Assembly (NCBI RefSeq): GCF_030463565.1
Contig: NC_134655.1
Location: 10,118,372 to 10,182,371 of the forward strand
From: Pelecanus crispus
Taxonomy: Eukaryota; Chordata; Aves; Pelecaniformes; Pelecanidae
Direction of reading: 5' to 3'
Length of the DNA: 64,000 bases
Below, piece by piece: positions 1 to 14,345 of the stretch (the stretch's first letter is position 1; every line of letters begins with the position of its first letter). Under the pieces are notes generated by a model, which was not told where the DNA came from, did no database searches, and saw only the letters and a program-made list of their open reading frames with translations. A program made the translations under genes and the position numbers.

Positions 1-3000
1 AGTCACGTTAGTCCAGACGAACTGTTCAAAAATCACCAGAAACCCAGGTTGAGGATTACAGTATATCTTCCCTATAAATGAGAAGAAACATTCAGAAACT
101 CCATAAAAAACCACTGCCTAAATTGGCTTAATTCAACATAACTCGTTCAGCATAACTCATATAACTAGAATAACCTGTCAAGAGCAGCTTTATTCTGGCG
201 TAAGGTAACCAAACTCCTAAACTTCGCATGCAAAAGGGAGGACAAGATCTCTCCCGAGACTGTGGAACATGATCCCTCCTGGATGGACATCATTGCTGCC
301 TTCCATTTCTGTGAGGTGGTCAGTCTTAAATTCTGAAAAAAAGGGTTTTAGAAGCCATTTCATAATAGAGACTATTTGTGATCACTTTCTCTCAGCAGGA
401 CAAAGCTGCTGTTTCATCGCTAACATAACCTACCACTTACCTATAGCAGGCTTTTACAAAAATAGCTGAACTCTGTTTTTGTTTTCTGATTCCATGTCTT
501 GAAATAAAAACATGTGAAAACAGATATGTCCCCAATTTTCAGAAAGCTAGGATTTGGCAGTATAGCCAGACTCTCTTTATATATATGTATCAACACTCAT
601 GGTTAGCATAAAGAAACATGCCATCTGCAACATGTCTAAACATACACATAGCGGATGACATTAGAGCTGTGCATGGCATTTTCAACCAAACAGTTTTTTG
701 GTGTTGGCAAGAATGTGCAAAAGCCAAAAACATGGATATGGGTCGAGCAGCTCCATGAACCTAGAGCAAGTGCCATTAGTATCAGGAACCTGCCAATACG
801 GAACAGATTTGTGAACCACAGGACAGAGGCTGCAAAGGCAGCCAACAGCAGTGCAACAAAGACATGTCAGTAAAGATGCAGAGGTACAAATTCCAACCTT
901 AGAACCATGCTGAAGCCTAATCCCAGTCAACATGGTCATATAAAGTACTTCACCACTCAGACTGTGAAGTGAGAGCTCCATCACACCCTCTGAGCTATTG
1001 TTGGCCATAAACTTGCCATGCCTAAGCCACATTGGCCCTACTAGGCCGTAAATACCACAACATTACTAGGCATGGGCAGGCTGTTAACATTGTATGGCAG
1101 GTGAAGACATTCCAATAATTGACTTACTGAGTTTCAGGCATAGACAAATAAGAAGTCATTAATAACAAAATTGCTATGAAATGACATAATTTAAATAAAA
1201 TATAAATGAAAATAAATGAAATAATTGAAAGATGAACAGCAAGATTCATCACTAAAAGAAAAAAAAATTCAAATCAGAAGTAGCCAACCACCCATATCCC
1301 AGGGAACTTGTAATAACAGTGTTTTCTGCAGGACATATTAGTTAGAAATTCAGAGAAAATGTAAAACATTTTATAATTTATATGATATATACATACCGCT
1401 GAGTATGAGGAATTCTTTCTGCATGAAAAGCCAGCAAGTGGCACCTCATTAAACAGGACCTAGACTTAATCTAACTTGGAACAGATAAAAAAGAAAGGAT
1501 TCATATGAAGCTATCCTGCCTGGGGGTTTAATCTCAAAGCTTTCGAGTATAATGAATGAATGAAGTAGGGCAAGTGATTAACAACAAAGAAGCGATCACA
1601 TAATAAAAACAGAAATAGTACTGAATTTAGAGCAATGTTTCCATTGTTTATGGACAAGACCCTGCTGTGCTATTTTTATTGTTTTAACTCTTAAAGAATA
1701 GATGAACCATATGACAGCACATGTTCTCCAGGTTCAGATGGAAAGATGTGGGAAAAGGCCGCAAGCAAAATACTTAATAGTGTATAAATAATGGACTGTT
1801 CCGATATCAATATTTGTATCATTATGAGAATAAAATTCAGTCTGTAGGACTTGCCAATGTTTTAAAACATATTTCTCTTAATGATGTAAGTGTGGAATAA
1901 ACACCATCAAAATTATGATGCTTTATATTACTGGCGTGCTACAGCTGGTTTGCCCATCAGCCGAAGCGGCATGAGGCACAGTTAGAAGAACACAACACCC
2001 TTGGAGCTCAGCGCCTGAACCTCCAGCAGGCCCCCCACGCTGCCGGTGCAGGCAGGGGTGGGAGGCAGCACTGCCTTTCTTTCAAGCTTCCTGGCTGAAC
2101 TAGGAACAAGCACACACTGACAGATCACAGGGCTTTGTTTGGGCTTGTGCTTTTATGGCTGGCGTAACTCAAATTAAGCTGACTGTGAATTAATGCAAGC
2201 CAATTCCCATCAGGGTAAATATGAGGTGTAGACAGGTACAAAGCAGTGTCCCCGTCCCCTCAGCTACACCCTAAGGTAAATCATGACACACCACGGAGAG
2301 TCCAGGCTGTCAGTCCTAATTATGTTATCTAGACTGCTCTGTTCTAGAGAGTTTCTTGCATCACGTTCTTCACCCCCACTCTAGCATTACTCAGTGCTGC
2401 TTAAGTTATTTAACTCATGTTAAATCACAAGCTCTAGTTTAGGGAGATCCTGAAGGAAACCCACTGAGAAGAGGTCAAGACCACTCAGGACCAACAGGGA
2501 GAAGACTCAGGACATGTCTTCCTGGCATAGCAAACTCCCAAGTTAGCCTATGAGACACAGAGGACAAATACCCTATAGACTGCTGCAGGCACAGATAATT
2601 GCTCCTGAGTGAGCTAGGCAGCACTAAGGCAGCACTTTGCCACCCATCTTTACCTACACAGGCCAAATTTTCTTGAAGTAAGAGGGCTTAATAATTAATT
2701 CATCCTGGGTCACTGGTTCTTCTCATAGCATGTGTTGAGCAACATAATCTCTTCAGGTCTCACACACAACAACAGACAACATAAAATGGGTACCATATCA
2801 GCCAGCAGACTGAGGCTTGTGATCTCTTGGATGCCTAAGTGAAACTTCAGAACACATAACAACCAAATAGTGTATTTTCTTCTACTAAATGAAGGTACCA
2901 GTGCAAATAATGCTTCAGGGTCTAACAGGTATCAAACGAATTACACATAATCCTTCTCTTGTGGTATTAAATGACACGAAAGAATGTCTTTTTCAGTGTC

Positions 3001-3460
3001 TTTTCTTCTGTTGCCTTGACAAACAAATTTAGTGTATACTGAAGTATGTCTAACAGAGGGATATAAAGACAAGCAGCTTTAAATTTGAGATTTCAAGACA
3101 GAGATCGCTAGGGAAAACCCCAGATTTTTCTCAAGGCACTTGATTGGCTCATAAATTTTACTTTCCATTCACTAAAGCTTTCAGGAAAGAGAAAGAGAGG
3201 ATAAAGGCTATAATTGATGGTACAATGCCCACAAGCCTCAACAGATGTGATTCCTCGTAATGAAGCATGTGGGCCTAATTTGGCATTACTTACTACCAGG
3301 AGGATCTTATGCAGGGTATCTTTCTAAATCTGTGTTTGGTTGGCACCTGTGCCTTGTTGAAACTGGCATAGCACCTTCTGAGTGGGCAGAATGCCATTCT
3401 AGCAGATGGGCATGAGAGCAGATAGGATGCCAGAGATCTAGTATTGCATTTGCAACAAAC
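1..3460. other. Intergenic DNA, no gene recognised
   Basis: AT-rich non-coding sequence. Open frames here (for example 682-1032 minus, 116 codons) have no recognisable domain, no paired splice sites and no family resemblance, and look like chance frames. A locally GC-richer patch occurs at about 1,960-2,080, without CpG clustering strong enough to call an island. I see no transposon end or RNA gene. Confidence 0.6.
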
Positions 3461-3465
3461 TTAAA

Positions 3466-3745
3466 GTAGCAGGGTCTGGGGTCTCATCACAGGACAGCTG
3501 AGGTGGGAAGACACCTCTGGAGATCAGCCAGTGCCACCCCCTGTTCAGAGCAGGATCAGCTAGAGCAGGCTGCATCCAGTTCGGTTTTGAGTATCTCCAA
3601 GGATGGAGACTCCACAGCCTCTCTGAGCAATCTGTTCTGTGTCTGACCTCCCTCACAATAAAGAAGTTTTTTCTTATGCTTGAATGGAATCTCCTGTATT
3701 TCAGTTTGTGCCCATTGCAATATTTCTGGGTCATCCCAGAGTAAC
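3466..3745 (-). mobile_element. CR1 LINE 3' fragment (old)
   Basis: Read on the minus strand this resembles the 3' end of CR1 ORF2. The frame at 3438-3770 minus contains a run close to the conserved CR1 tail 'IRKNFF' and then a Trp/Leu-rich end. It shares the layout of the better-preserved CR1 copies at 13.3 and 34.6 kb: a frame end with the basic patch, then the segment corresponding to 'gaggcctccactgcctctc' of the young copies. It is 5'-truncated, as usual for CR1, and more diverged than the other copies, so it is probably an older insertion. Confidence 0.8.
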
Positions 3746-6700
3746 AAATACAAAGTGCACACCTACACAATTCTTAGGGCTAATGTAACTCTGAAAATCT
3801 AAAAGTATCCTCTGTGCTTGGGAGATCATGGTCCTACCAGGAGGGGAGATGATCAGGGAAAGGGGGGTGAGACAGAGAGACAGTACACCTAGCACAATCC
3901 CCAGAAGGTTATACCAAGAGGGGAGAGGAGATGCCAGAACTTAGCTTGCTTCCCAGCTTAATACATGTCATACGAAAGCCATGAACTACACCTCAAACTG
4001 GAAAAAATGATAACTGGAACATTTCTAAACAGTAGAAGTGCAACCTATGGATCAGACATCACTGAACAAAAATAACTCAGCTGATGCCAATTTACAATGG
4101 CTGACAGCTAGGTTCAGTACTTTAAAATAGCCTAATGCTTTCCTCTGGTCCTTCAGACCATTAACTGATTAGCTGTCAGGTGCAATGGCACCTCCCTGTA
4201 GTGTCTGTAAAAGAAGCAATTTAGTCCATTGTGAAAAGAAATACCAGGTATGAGCCAAATCCTATTTTGTTGGGAAGACTTAACAAATGAATTAATACTT
4301 TATGGTAGATTTATGTTTTTTTCTTTTTTTACAGTAAAAACAGAACTAATTTTATTTTAAGCCTCTGAATCTATGTGCAGAATTTTCATGATATATATGC
4401 ATTTGTATCAACTGACAATAACTTCACTGCGCTGAGTGATGCAAGATGTGGACCTAGTCCTCATTCTCATATATTACTGCTCAACTTCATGAATATGACA
4501 GTAGAGAGAGATAGGGTTTACCCTTTTTCCTTGCATCAGTGTTTGCTTTGGTCACAGTGCAAGCACCTGCTGAAACAAAGAGAAGACCACTGGAGCCCAT
4601 AACTATTATCTTTGGGGTTTGGGGTTTGGGGTTTTTTGAACTAGTCCTTGGTGCAAAGGATGCTTCTCTGATTGAAATTTATCACCTGAAAGAGGAAATA
4701 ATGCATCCTGGATGACAAAATGGTTTATGAATGGTATTCTAATAAAACATTGCACCAAACTCACAAATCACAGAAACTGCATAGATTGAAGTGACCCTGT
4801 ATTTTGAAGTGTATGCATAGTGATTTGCATGATATTCATTGTGTTAAGGTTGAAAACATTATTAACATCTTTGCTCTAAACCTAACAGACCAATTTATTC
4901 TAACTGGCACTAATAAAATGTATCATTAGCAAACAGGGGTCAGTGGAAACCACAGCACAGAGAACACGCAGAAGAATAACAGATAGTTCAAGAAAAAGGA
5001 TTAAATCTACTTCAAGCTGTCACTGTACAAGTGGCTCATCAGAACATTATTCTAACGAGTGTAATCTACGATGTACGAAAAGTGTAGTGATCTATTATGC
5101 TCAGTATTAAAGCAAAATAATACTTAAGGAAAGTGATGCAGAACAAAATTATATTAGCTTCTTGGATCATCTTTAATGATACCAATTCTGAAGTATGATA
5201 TTTATGTGCTCATCTTCTTATCTTCTAAAAATATTCTTATACCAATTAAACTTGCATATTTAAAATCTGTATTTTGATTTGCTAGAATTTTTGTATTCAA
5301 GATTCCAATTATTACCACTTATTTCCAGCACGATAAGCTAATTTTGCTCCCTTTGCCTCTATGTCTTTAGTCATTTGTTTTTAAAACTAACCTGCAGTGT
5401 TGATAATTCCAGGAAGATAGAGGTTGCAGTGCATTATAGTACAGGCTTGGTCTTTTGTGCTGGATCCAAGTCTTTCAGCACTTTCAGTGTTTTTTAAACC
5501 TTTCAGTGATTTTTAAGTTGCGTCTCAACACACAGTATCATTTCTTCCTCTAGACCACCATGAACATCCCTACTCATCTTCCCATTTAACTTCAGTTTTC
5601 ACATTGCAAAGACAAAAATATTCTGGGCTGTCGATACAATACATACATTACATATGACATACATTCATTGTTGATACAATACAAACATTTAAAACTATTT
5701 CATATAAAGAAACCCAAACTGTCTCCAAAGTTAACATCCAAAGATATTACCAGAATTAAATTTATCAAATGAAGGTTTTTGTGTGGAGTATCTGGGAGGA
5801 AGCAAATTTCTCGTAGCTGGTATGTTGAATAAATGAACATTCAAGCACAATAAAAAACATTGAATGAGCCAGATTTTTCTGTACTGGTGCAGAAGTAAAA
5901 AGTTAGACGTTATTTTTCTCTCTCTCTCTCTAGCTCAAGTGTATTTATTCCATTCTTGCACACTAGTGGACTTCCTGTGTACTAATATTTGCTACTGAAC
6001 ACAGTGCTTAAGAGGGTTTGGTTTAAATACACAAAACCATGAGATAGTGTTTCACACTCATAAGGAAACAAATGCAATGAAAACAGAAAACATAAGAGCT
6101 ATAAGGCATCAGCAGTCTACAAAATGCAGTATAAAACCAGAGAGACAGCAGAATTTTGAAAATAGCAGATCTCCATTAGGATAATCAATTTAAACTCAAT
6201 GATAATTGTACAAAAGATGGTAATTTTAGTCTCTAACTGTGTGTTTTAAGCACCCTTTCAAATACTATGAAATGGAGAGAAAGTCAGTGAATTAAATCTA
6301 CTGCGAGAAAAATGTCTGCTCTTACAATATTTGGCAAAAATCTGGTACTGGATGAAAGCATGTTAGACTTCAGTTCAGTGTGGATAAGGCAGAGGTAATG
6401 CTGGCTGGCAGACGAAAGTGTTTTGAAGAATTGGCAAGGTCTAAGAGTACTCCCTTGGCTGAGAGCATCTGCTAACCCATGGTGAAAGCACTTTATAATC
6501 TCAGGGTTTCACTCTTCCTTGCTTCTGGGCTTCAGGTAGCAAGAAGAATCAATCAAACGCTGCTATATGTTTCTCTAATCAACAGGTTATATCTTTGCCC
6601 CTTGGATTCAACCTCTGTCCAGTTTACCTGTTGCCATTTTTGCATCAAAGTGGATTTCTAACTCTTGGCTATGGTTCAGTCCTACCGATAGACTTTGGCA

Positions 6701-9700
6701 AGAGTGCGCCAGTGCTTCTCCCTGGGAACAAGAGAGCCCGCTGAACACAAAGCTACACCTGTGTTCCCTCCTCTCCACCCCTGCGCCCAGCAAAGCAACA
6801 TTTGCACCGCTGTTCACAACCAACAAACAAAAAGCAGCAGGAGCACAATAAAAAATAAGCAGCTGTTTAGAGTTGGATCCCTTTGTTTGAAGTTTATACC
6901 CAGTGACACACAGGCCTGCGGTGGGATGCTCTGGTGCCTGATGGAGCCTGCTTCCCTTCTCTGCTCTCTCCCAAGTGTTGTTTTTCTCTCCTCAGCCTCC
7001 CTTTCACTGACCCATGGACCCACTGTTTCTATTTCTGAGAAGGGCTTGGGCATAAATGTTTAGATTTTTGTCAGGTCCACACCTTTGAGGAGTAAGTGCT
7101 CCCCTTCACCCACTCCCACTGGGCCCCTCACACTCCCAACACACAATGCAGACTGTGCAGAGGATACCACATCATAGCAGGTATTTAATAAAAGTATATA
7201 TATTCTAGGTGAAGTATGCATGCCTCAAATAATTTTGACCTAGATACAAGCTGCTTTTATTAAGTTGCCAGATCTATTACCAAGGAGAAAGAGTCAAGTA
7301 GGCTATAGTATTCCATGCGTTTCTTTTTACAAGCTTTGCTCTTAAAGAAGAACTTTTGAAACATTGTTCTCTCTCATCAAAGAAGATGAGAAAGAATAGG
7401 ATTAAGGTGAAGAGAAGGATTTCTTTGAATAGGGAAGATATAATTACACATTTTCCATGACACATGCTGGAAAATGTAATATTGGATAATGCAAGTAACC
7501 TCAAATTTTTCATTGTATTTTAATAGAGAGCTCTCTTTTAAGATTTTTATATTATATACAGTATATAGTTACGTGTATAGACGCTTCTCTCACATAAAAA
7601 GGATTGAAAAGAAATCAAACAAGAATAAACTCTCCTCTCTAACCACTAAGGAAGCATGATAAAGAAGGACAATATCAGATTAGCTGCAAATTTTCCATCT
7701 CATTGTTTCCTGAAAAATAAAATTTTATAATGAACATACTCCATACAAGCTGTGCAGAGCAAGTATCTCTTCCAAAAATGCACAGAGCAGTAGTAAAAAA
7801 TCAAGCATGGACTCAACGACATCTGTTGTGGCATTGTTATCAAATGCCATCTTTTTTACACAAATCTATAACAGTCACTACTTTTTTTGTGTGGAAATAT
7901 TAGTTTGTGTGCGGCATCTAAAAGTTGGCACACAAGGACCGACAGATGCTTTGGTTTTACCTCATCTTCAACTTACTTGGCTTCTCATCGCACTAGCTAC
8001 AGCTCGGCAAATTATTCCTCTGCTTTGGAAAGCCGACAAAATGCCATCTGTCTCTGCATGGTTATCAAAACTAATACTGTAATGTGAAAAAACTATGAAC
8101 TGAAATTGTACCTGGCAACTACATGGCGAGGTCGAGTATCCTGTTAGATTACTCATATACACAAATTTCAGTTAGTGGACACCCACCTATCCCACTGTGT
8201 GCTCAGCCTAAGGAACAGTCAGTCTCTGACCTTTCTTGCGTGTAACTGTTTCTCATGCCATTGACATTGACTGACACTAATTATGGCTAGGAATGCAAAA
8301 TGAGGTAGCTTCTCACCAACTGAGACTCCAAGGTCACTATGATTAGAGTATGAGTAGCTTTTGGTTTTTCTTATAAAAATGAGAGGCTGAATGCATGGAA
8401 GAAGGAGGTGGAAAGGTCAAGGAAAGAGAAAGAGCAAGATTACATCAGTGTGGTTCAGCATGTAATCGGTTTGGTCCAACAGCTACCAGATTCATCACTA
8501 ATGCTTTAGGGAAGAGAAAACATGAACAAGGTGTCATTAGATAACACAGAAAAGAACAAAAAGGTATGAAAAGGCCTGACAGTCCTACCCTTAATCTGAC
8601 AGAGAAGAAGTAGGCATCCTCAGAGCTTCTCTTCCTTTCTAAATACCACGGAAATTTGCCCATCAACTGGTGAAGTGCAGCCCAGAATAAATACCTCACA
8701 CAGACACATGTAACAAAGCTTGCTTTTCTACACTGCAGAAATACTTAAATGTCACCTCCAGAGCTAGCTCCAGCCACATGCATTTTAGAGATAAAACTGA
8801 GGTGATGATCCTGTGGATCAGCAATGGAGAGGTGGTCAAAGTCCAGGCTAGTAGACACTGCCCTCTCTTTCCCGGAGCTTCTGAGCTGCACGCTGTTGAA
8901 AATGAGAGAGTAGAGTGTAGTTGCTCTCATCCTCCTCCTAAGCATCCCCTACTGCTTGTGGTCAGAGACAGCATAAAAGGTAGGCTGGTCTTTGGTCTGA
9001 AGCAATACCATGTTATATTTTGTCGCAAAGAGAAGAAGTAAGGGTAGCACAAACAAGCCCATTGCTCTGTGTCTTTATTCAGCAAAATGAGTATCAGATC
9101 CTGCCATAATGTAGGAGCAATAGAATACTCCTAGATACTCTCTGGTTAAACAACCATCCCCTAGCCAACCTTATTCATGGAACTGAGCAATTAAGCCTAT
9201 ACTGCACAGACCATACAATGTTAATTTTTATTTCATGTTTAAAACACTACAGAAAAAGCATCAATCTCCCTCTACCATCTGAGATACACTGAACTGAATA
9301 TTAATTGTTTCCAAAATTGCATAAGCCTAGTAATATTTAATATGAGAAAGGCTGAATGCAAAATCTCCTGTCCCTTATGTATTTTCAGGCTGAAGTTAGT
9401 CATATCTTGCACTGATGTATGACAACAGTGAAGTTCCCTGTTACAAATGTGAGTTTATTTAAAGCTCTCCAAGGTAGGAGAACATTCATATGAGGAAAAA
9501 ATGCTTTAGATAAATGGCTTTTCTTTTTTTTTTTTTCCTGTGGAAAGACATTTTTAAGTATAACTTAACAAAATCAACACCTAGTCCTGAGTTTCTACTG
9601 TTTTCCTCTATTATTTCCATTCCCACATTTCTTTCTTTTTTTTTTTTTTTTTTCATTTCTTAAGAAAGAATTTGCGTAAAGTACATAACACCTTCCATGG

Positions 9701-12700
9701 GGTTCTGGAAATGGTTACTAGAGATTCCTTACAGGCATTCATTGTCTGCTCTAGTGAGCAGTCCTATTGCACATGCCTTAAGAATGATTTTACCTTAAGT
9801 TGTGCTCTGCTACCCCTTTGAACTGGCACCATAATGTAGGACTAAGAAATCATTATATCCCACTGGAATCCCTTTCTGCAGAAGAGGCAGTGTGCATTGC
9901 CTATCAGTTACATTCACACCTCATCTAAATGAGTAGAAAAGAACAGAAAGACGGAGAAAGCTCAGAGCTTCCTCTCTTCCTTCAAGGCTCCCTTTTTTCC
10001 TTCCATACAACATTCTCCCTTGTGTTCTGGGCTACGCTGTATTATCATGAGCTCCTTGGGAAAAGACCTCTTCTCCCTATCTACAAAGAAATCATTAAAA
10101 CCCAGTAAAGTCTTGGCTTCACTGTGTAGTTGGTTTCTCCTTGTATGTTCTTGCTCCCAGCAGCGTTAAGTTCATGTGTAGCTCTTATTCACAGGAAATC
10201 CTTTTAGTCTTACAATGAGGTCTTTGTAGAGAGTCTTTGGTGTTATTCTTCTGTATTTGCAAGGACTCTTGAATACTGGGCTGTCTGGGACATAGTATCT
10301 AGGGGAATAACTAATATAGGCTAAACATAAACTAATTCCAGGGAACAAAAGCATGCTTCAAGCTATGTGCAAAGTTACTACAGGCTGTTTTTTCAATGAG
10401 GGTGAGTGGAAGTGACAATTCTTTTGCACTTAATGAGCCTGAGTAGCAGAGATTAGAGAAACCGTCTAAATTATTTGGCTGTTGAATAAAAATCCAATTT
10501 AAATCTTGTGGAAAGTAAGAGCTTTGGTTCAGCTGTAGAATCAGGGTGCATAAGCAAGGAAAATAAGCAGTCTTTTAGATCCAGTCCCTAAACTAGTAAC
10601 AGTTTATTATATAAAAGCCAAGCACAGATAATGAGAAAAAGAATATGTTAAGAATAAAGAAAAAAAGAAATCCTTGGGAGACCAAGAGGTTTGCTCAATG
10701 TTACCAACTACTCCATGCAAAACAGTAGCCTTTCTAGAGAAACTGATATGCCGCCTTCTTACACTCCTTTGGGCCAGGGCCTGTGAGGAGACAGCAGTTC
10801 ACAGTGAAGCCAGCATAAGAGTGTCAAAAGATATTTTTGCTTACTGGTGTTGCTCAGCAGCGCCCATCGTAACTTTTCAAGCACCTAAGAGATACTCTGT
10901 GAGGACTTGGGAAAAAGAGAACGCACCGCAAGGGAGTGAAACCAGCAGAACAGCAATAGAAGAGCTAAGAAAAGATTTATAGTTTGGAGGACTTCAGTCA
11001 AATATTCTCAGTCTTTTTCATCTTGGAAAGTCCCACTTCTGCACCCGCCAGGAAAAAATTTTTCATTTCTTGTTTTGTTCACAAGCAAAAACTGTAACTT
11101 GGCAGTGGTCCATTGCAAACAATAAACACCAACAGAACTTTGCCAGTTACCACAGTGGTTATACATCTTGGAGCCTATCCTTTCCTCTTTACTTTGGCTG
11201 GCTGGCTCTGCAGTCTGCGAGCTATTCAGGCCAAGGATTGTCTACTACTTTGATGACCACATATGCCACCTCAGTGAAAAGGAATGCAAAGCTATGTGTA
11301 CAAATAAATATTGACTTTTGGCCTTCTTGAAAAGTACGATTCCCTAAATGACAACCCAGTTTTAAAAAATGCAAATACACAAGTTCCTCTCTTAACACAA
11401 CAAACAAAAATAACACACACACACAAATCTTCCCAGATAGTACTGTAACTGCTAGTTTAGCAGAGCTAACGAAGACGGACTTCCTGTGGATTTGTCATCC
11501 TTAGACAGATGTAGACTTTAACTAAAACTGTCTCATCGAGGAATGAGACATTCGAATCCCTCTTCTTTCTGGAAAATTTGTCATTGAAACTAAGAATCCA
11601 GATCCTATTTTAAGTGCAATGATCATCATAGTCTTCCTCACCATGTACTTTCATGAAACTTGTAACCATGCCTCATGGAGGTCTCTGCCTTTCTATTCTG
11701 TTTCATTAAAATAATCCATACAGCCAGCTAATAGGAGGATAGAAGGGAGGTTCTGTGACATGGTCACATCAACTAATATATAAAACAAATAAGGCTTAAA
11801 AATCCTAGAAAAACCCCATCATGGTGGAGTTAGCTCAGGCTACAACTGATGAGGTTTCCCAAGACAGCTGAGCTAATCTGATGCCCAGACGAGTCCAGAA
11901 CACCCTCTAGCCCATTATTAAATACAAATCTATAGAGCACATCACTGTCTTCAGTCCTCAGAAGGTAGGTCTTTACAGTGACTGTAAAATTCTCATTAGG
12001 CTACTGGGATTATCTCTTCCCTTTATCTTATTTGTTTGGCTCTCTATAAATACTGAAGAAAAGACATGATGAATCAATGAGTGATTCAGATTTTGCCTTC
12101 AGTCTTTATCATCAGGCATTTATCTACTTTTTGTCTCTGGAGTTTTCCATCCTGCGGTAAATTTATTGCAGTGCTTCTGAGTGATTTTTTTTTCTTTTTC
12201 CTTTCCCTCCCTTCCCCCAATACCCTATTGATTTTCTCATTTTTACAAATAAGCATAGCAATAAATAAAATTACAAAAGCTCAGGACAGAATCATAGCTG
12301 AATAAATACACTCATCAAGAATAAAAAATTGTTGGTTAGACTGGGGAAGGTACAGTTCCCTCATGTACATTCTTTATTATGAAGTGAAAATGCAATTAGT
12401 AAAGCAGTAGAATCTCAGAGTCAGGCTTCTATTTCCCATTTTGCTACTGATGCACTGTGGTCACAGGTGGTGTATTTTAGGTAATATTACCCAATTACTT
12501 TAAGATGGAGGTGAAATAGAGGTGTTCTAACTCCACTATCACCACTGCTTGACAAGGAGGTCATTGCATCACCCTTCTGTCACCATCACAACTCCATGCA
12601 AGATCAGTTTAACTAATACCCATCTCTCAGGTTGGCTGCGAGATGGATAAATGGAACGTTGGCAAGCTGGTTTTTAACTTCTTGCATTGAAAAGCCCAGT

Positions 12701-13290
12701 TATATAGCACATACAGGAATGATGGATCAATATTTCTCTGAATATTCAACATACTTTAGGACGCTAAGTTCTTATTGCAAAGTATTATGGAACTATTTTG
12801 TGACCCTAGGCATTTACAAGACCACAGCATTCTGCCCGGATGCTATGGCAGGACTATTTCACAGGGCAAGAGAAGATCCAGCTTAGTACTTTCTACTGCT
12901 AGGTTTCTGCTTTCACAGATAGATTTATATGAGTGCGAATAGTCTCGTAATACTTGAAAAAAATAGGGCACCAAATATATAATAAATGTTTTCTGAAAGC
13001 AACTGCTTAGATCCATTTCATAGTCAGTTAAGGTGCTGCATATTTTGAATATCTTTATATGCTTAGAAATTTTTAAAGACTTATCCTTTTTGGAAAACAA
13101 ACCAAACCAAAACAAACCCCAACCCTGTCATTTCACTGAGTCTGAAAACTAGTTATGAGAAATATTTTCAAGTAAAATATCTAATACATCACCTGTTCTT
13201 TTTCTGCATGAAGAGTGTCTCTAAACAGGTTAGGAAAATATGGTAAAAAAGTGTCAATACCTTAATATCTCTAGTATCTCAGATGTACAT
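3746..13290. other. Intergenic DNA with simple repeats only
   Basis: About 9.5 kb without a supported gene. Visible structure: three tandem GGGGTTT heptamers at 4614-4634, a short CT run near 5,921-5,934, a T-run of 18 at 9636-9653 with a shorter one near 9,520-9,538, and a short AC run at 11,411-11,426. The open frames (for example 6695-7063 plus and its antisense frame) overlap each other on opposite strands and show no domain. Confidence 0.6.
9636..9653 (+). repeat. Poly(T) run, 18 nt
   Basis: Uninterrupted run of 18 T preceded by a T/C-rich stretch. It could be the poly(A) tail of a minus-strand retrocopy, but I see no recognisable body next to it. Confidence 0.9.
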
Positions 13291-13291
13291 T

Positions 13292-13962
13292 TTCTATGGT
13301 GGATGAAAAGCTGGACATGAGCCAGCAACGTGCGCTTGCAGCCCAGAAAGCCAACCGTATCCTGGGCTGCATCAAAAGCAGCGTGGCCAGCAGGTCGAGG
13401 GAGGGGATTCTGCCCCTCTGCTCTGCTCTGGTGAGACCTCACCTGCAGCACTGCGTCCAGCTCTGGGGCCCTCAGCACAAGAAGGACATGGACCTGCTGG
13501 AGCGGGTCCAGAGCAGGGGCACAAAAATGATCCGAGGGCTGGAGCACCTCTCCTACGAGGCCAGGCTGAGGGAGTTGGGGTTGTTCAGCCTGGAGAAGAG
13601 AAGGCTGCGGGGAGACCTTATTGTGGCCTTTCAGCACTTAAAGGGGGCCTGTAGGAAAGATGGGGACAAGCTTTTTAGCAGGGCCTGCTGTGACAGAACA
13701 AGGACTAATGGTTTTAAACTAAAGGAGGGTAGATTTAGACCGGATATAAGGAAGAAATTTTTTACACTGAGGGTGGTGAGGCACTGCAATGGGTTGCCCA
13801 GAGAGGCAGTGGAGGCCCCATCCCTGGAAACATTCCCGGTCGGGTTGGACGGGGCTCTGAGCAGCCTGCTCTGGTCAAAGCTGTCCCTGTCACCGCAGGG
13901 GTTGGGCTGGACGGGCTCTAAGGGTCCCTTCCAGCCCAAAGCATCCTGTGGCTCTGTGACTA
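13292..13962 (+). mobile_element. CR1 LINE 3' fragment with open ORF2 C-terminus
   Basis: Plus-strand CR1. The frame starting at 13,296 stays open through about 220 codons of the CR1 ORF2 C-terminal region, with the typical LVRPHLQHCVQLWGPQ segment at about residues 46-61, a DMDLLERVQSR stretch, and the RPDIRKKFFTLRVVRHCNGL segment near residues 148-167. It then runs into the CR1 3' tail, ending near 'cagcccaaagcatcctgtgg'. The reverse transcriptase catalytic core lies upstream in a full element and is absent, so this is a 5'-truncated, non-mobile copy. The frame continues past the element into the GC-rich block by chance. The lack of stops suggests a fairly young insertion. Confidence 0.93.
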
Positions 13963-13984
13963 ATGTAACACCACAGCCGGGCCC

Positions 13985-14345
13985 CTGCGGTACAGCAGGA
14001 AACCTCTGCCTGCACCACCAAGCAAGCCGTGGCGGCCCCCTCCCCCAGGCGCGCTGCCTGCGGCTGCCCCGCAGCGCCGGGGCCGGCGCGGGGCCGGCGC
14101 GGGGCGGGGCCGCTGCCTTGCGCGCGCCGCGGCGCCCGCTTCAGCACCTCGGCCAGCGCTGGCGGGCGGGGCGCGCTGCGTGCGCGCGGGAGCGGGCGTG
14201 CCTGCGCGCGCAGGGCCCGCGTGCCAGCGGGCAGCCCCGCGCGCTGCGGGGCGGGGCGGGGCGGGGCCGTGCCCCGAGCGGGAGCGGTTTTCAGGTGCCG
14301 TCAGAGAAGGGTGGGCACGAGCTGTGCCTCGCCCCCGCGCCTGTA
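13985..14345. promoter_or_regulatory. CpG-island-like GC-rich block
   Basis: About 360 bp of very high GC with dense CpG (many cgcg/gcgc steps), in a window that is otherwise AT-rich and CpG-poor. Four consecutive GGGGC/GGGGCGG-type units at about 14,247-14,266 are Sp1-like and could also form a G-quadruplex. No TATA box is obvious. It may be an unmethylated promoter, for example of a long non-coding RNA, or GC-rich DNA linked to the flanking CR1 insertions. The long open frames here (14029-14751 and 14180-14794 plus) are low-complexity Ala/Arg/Gly/Pro readings caused by GC content and are not called genes. Confidence 0.6.

Noticed and set aside
682..1032. 116-codon minus ORF with several cysteines
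   Set aside because: The cysteine spacing matches no family I recognise, and the same bases carry a plus-strand frame of similar quality.
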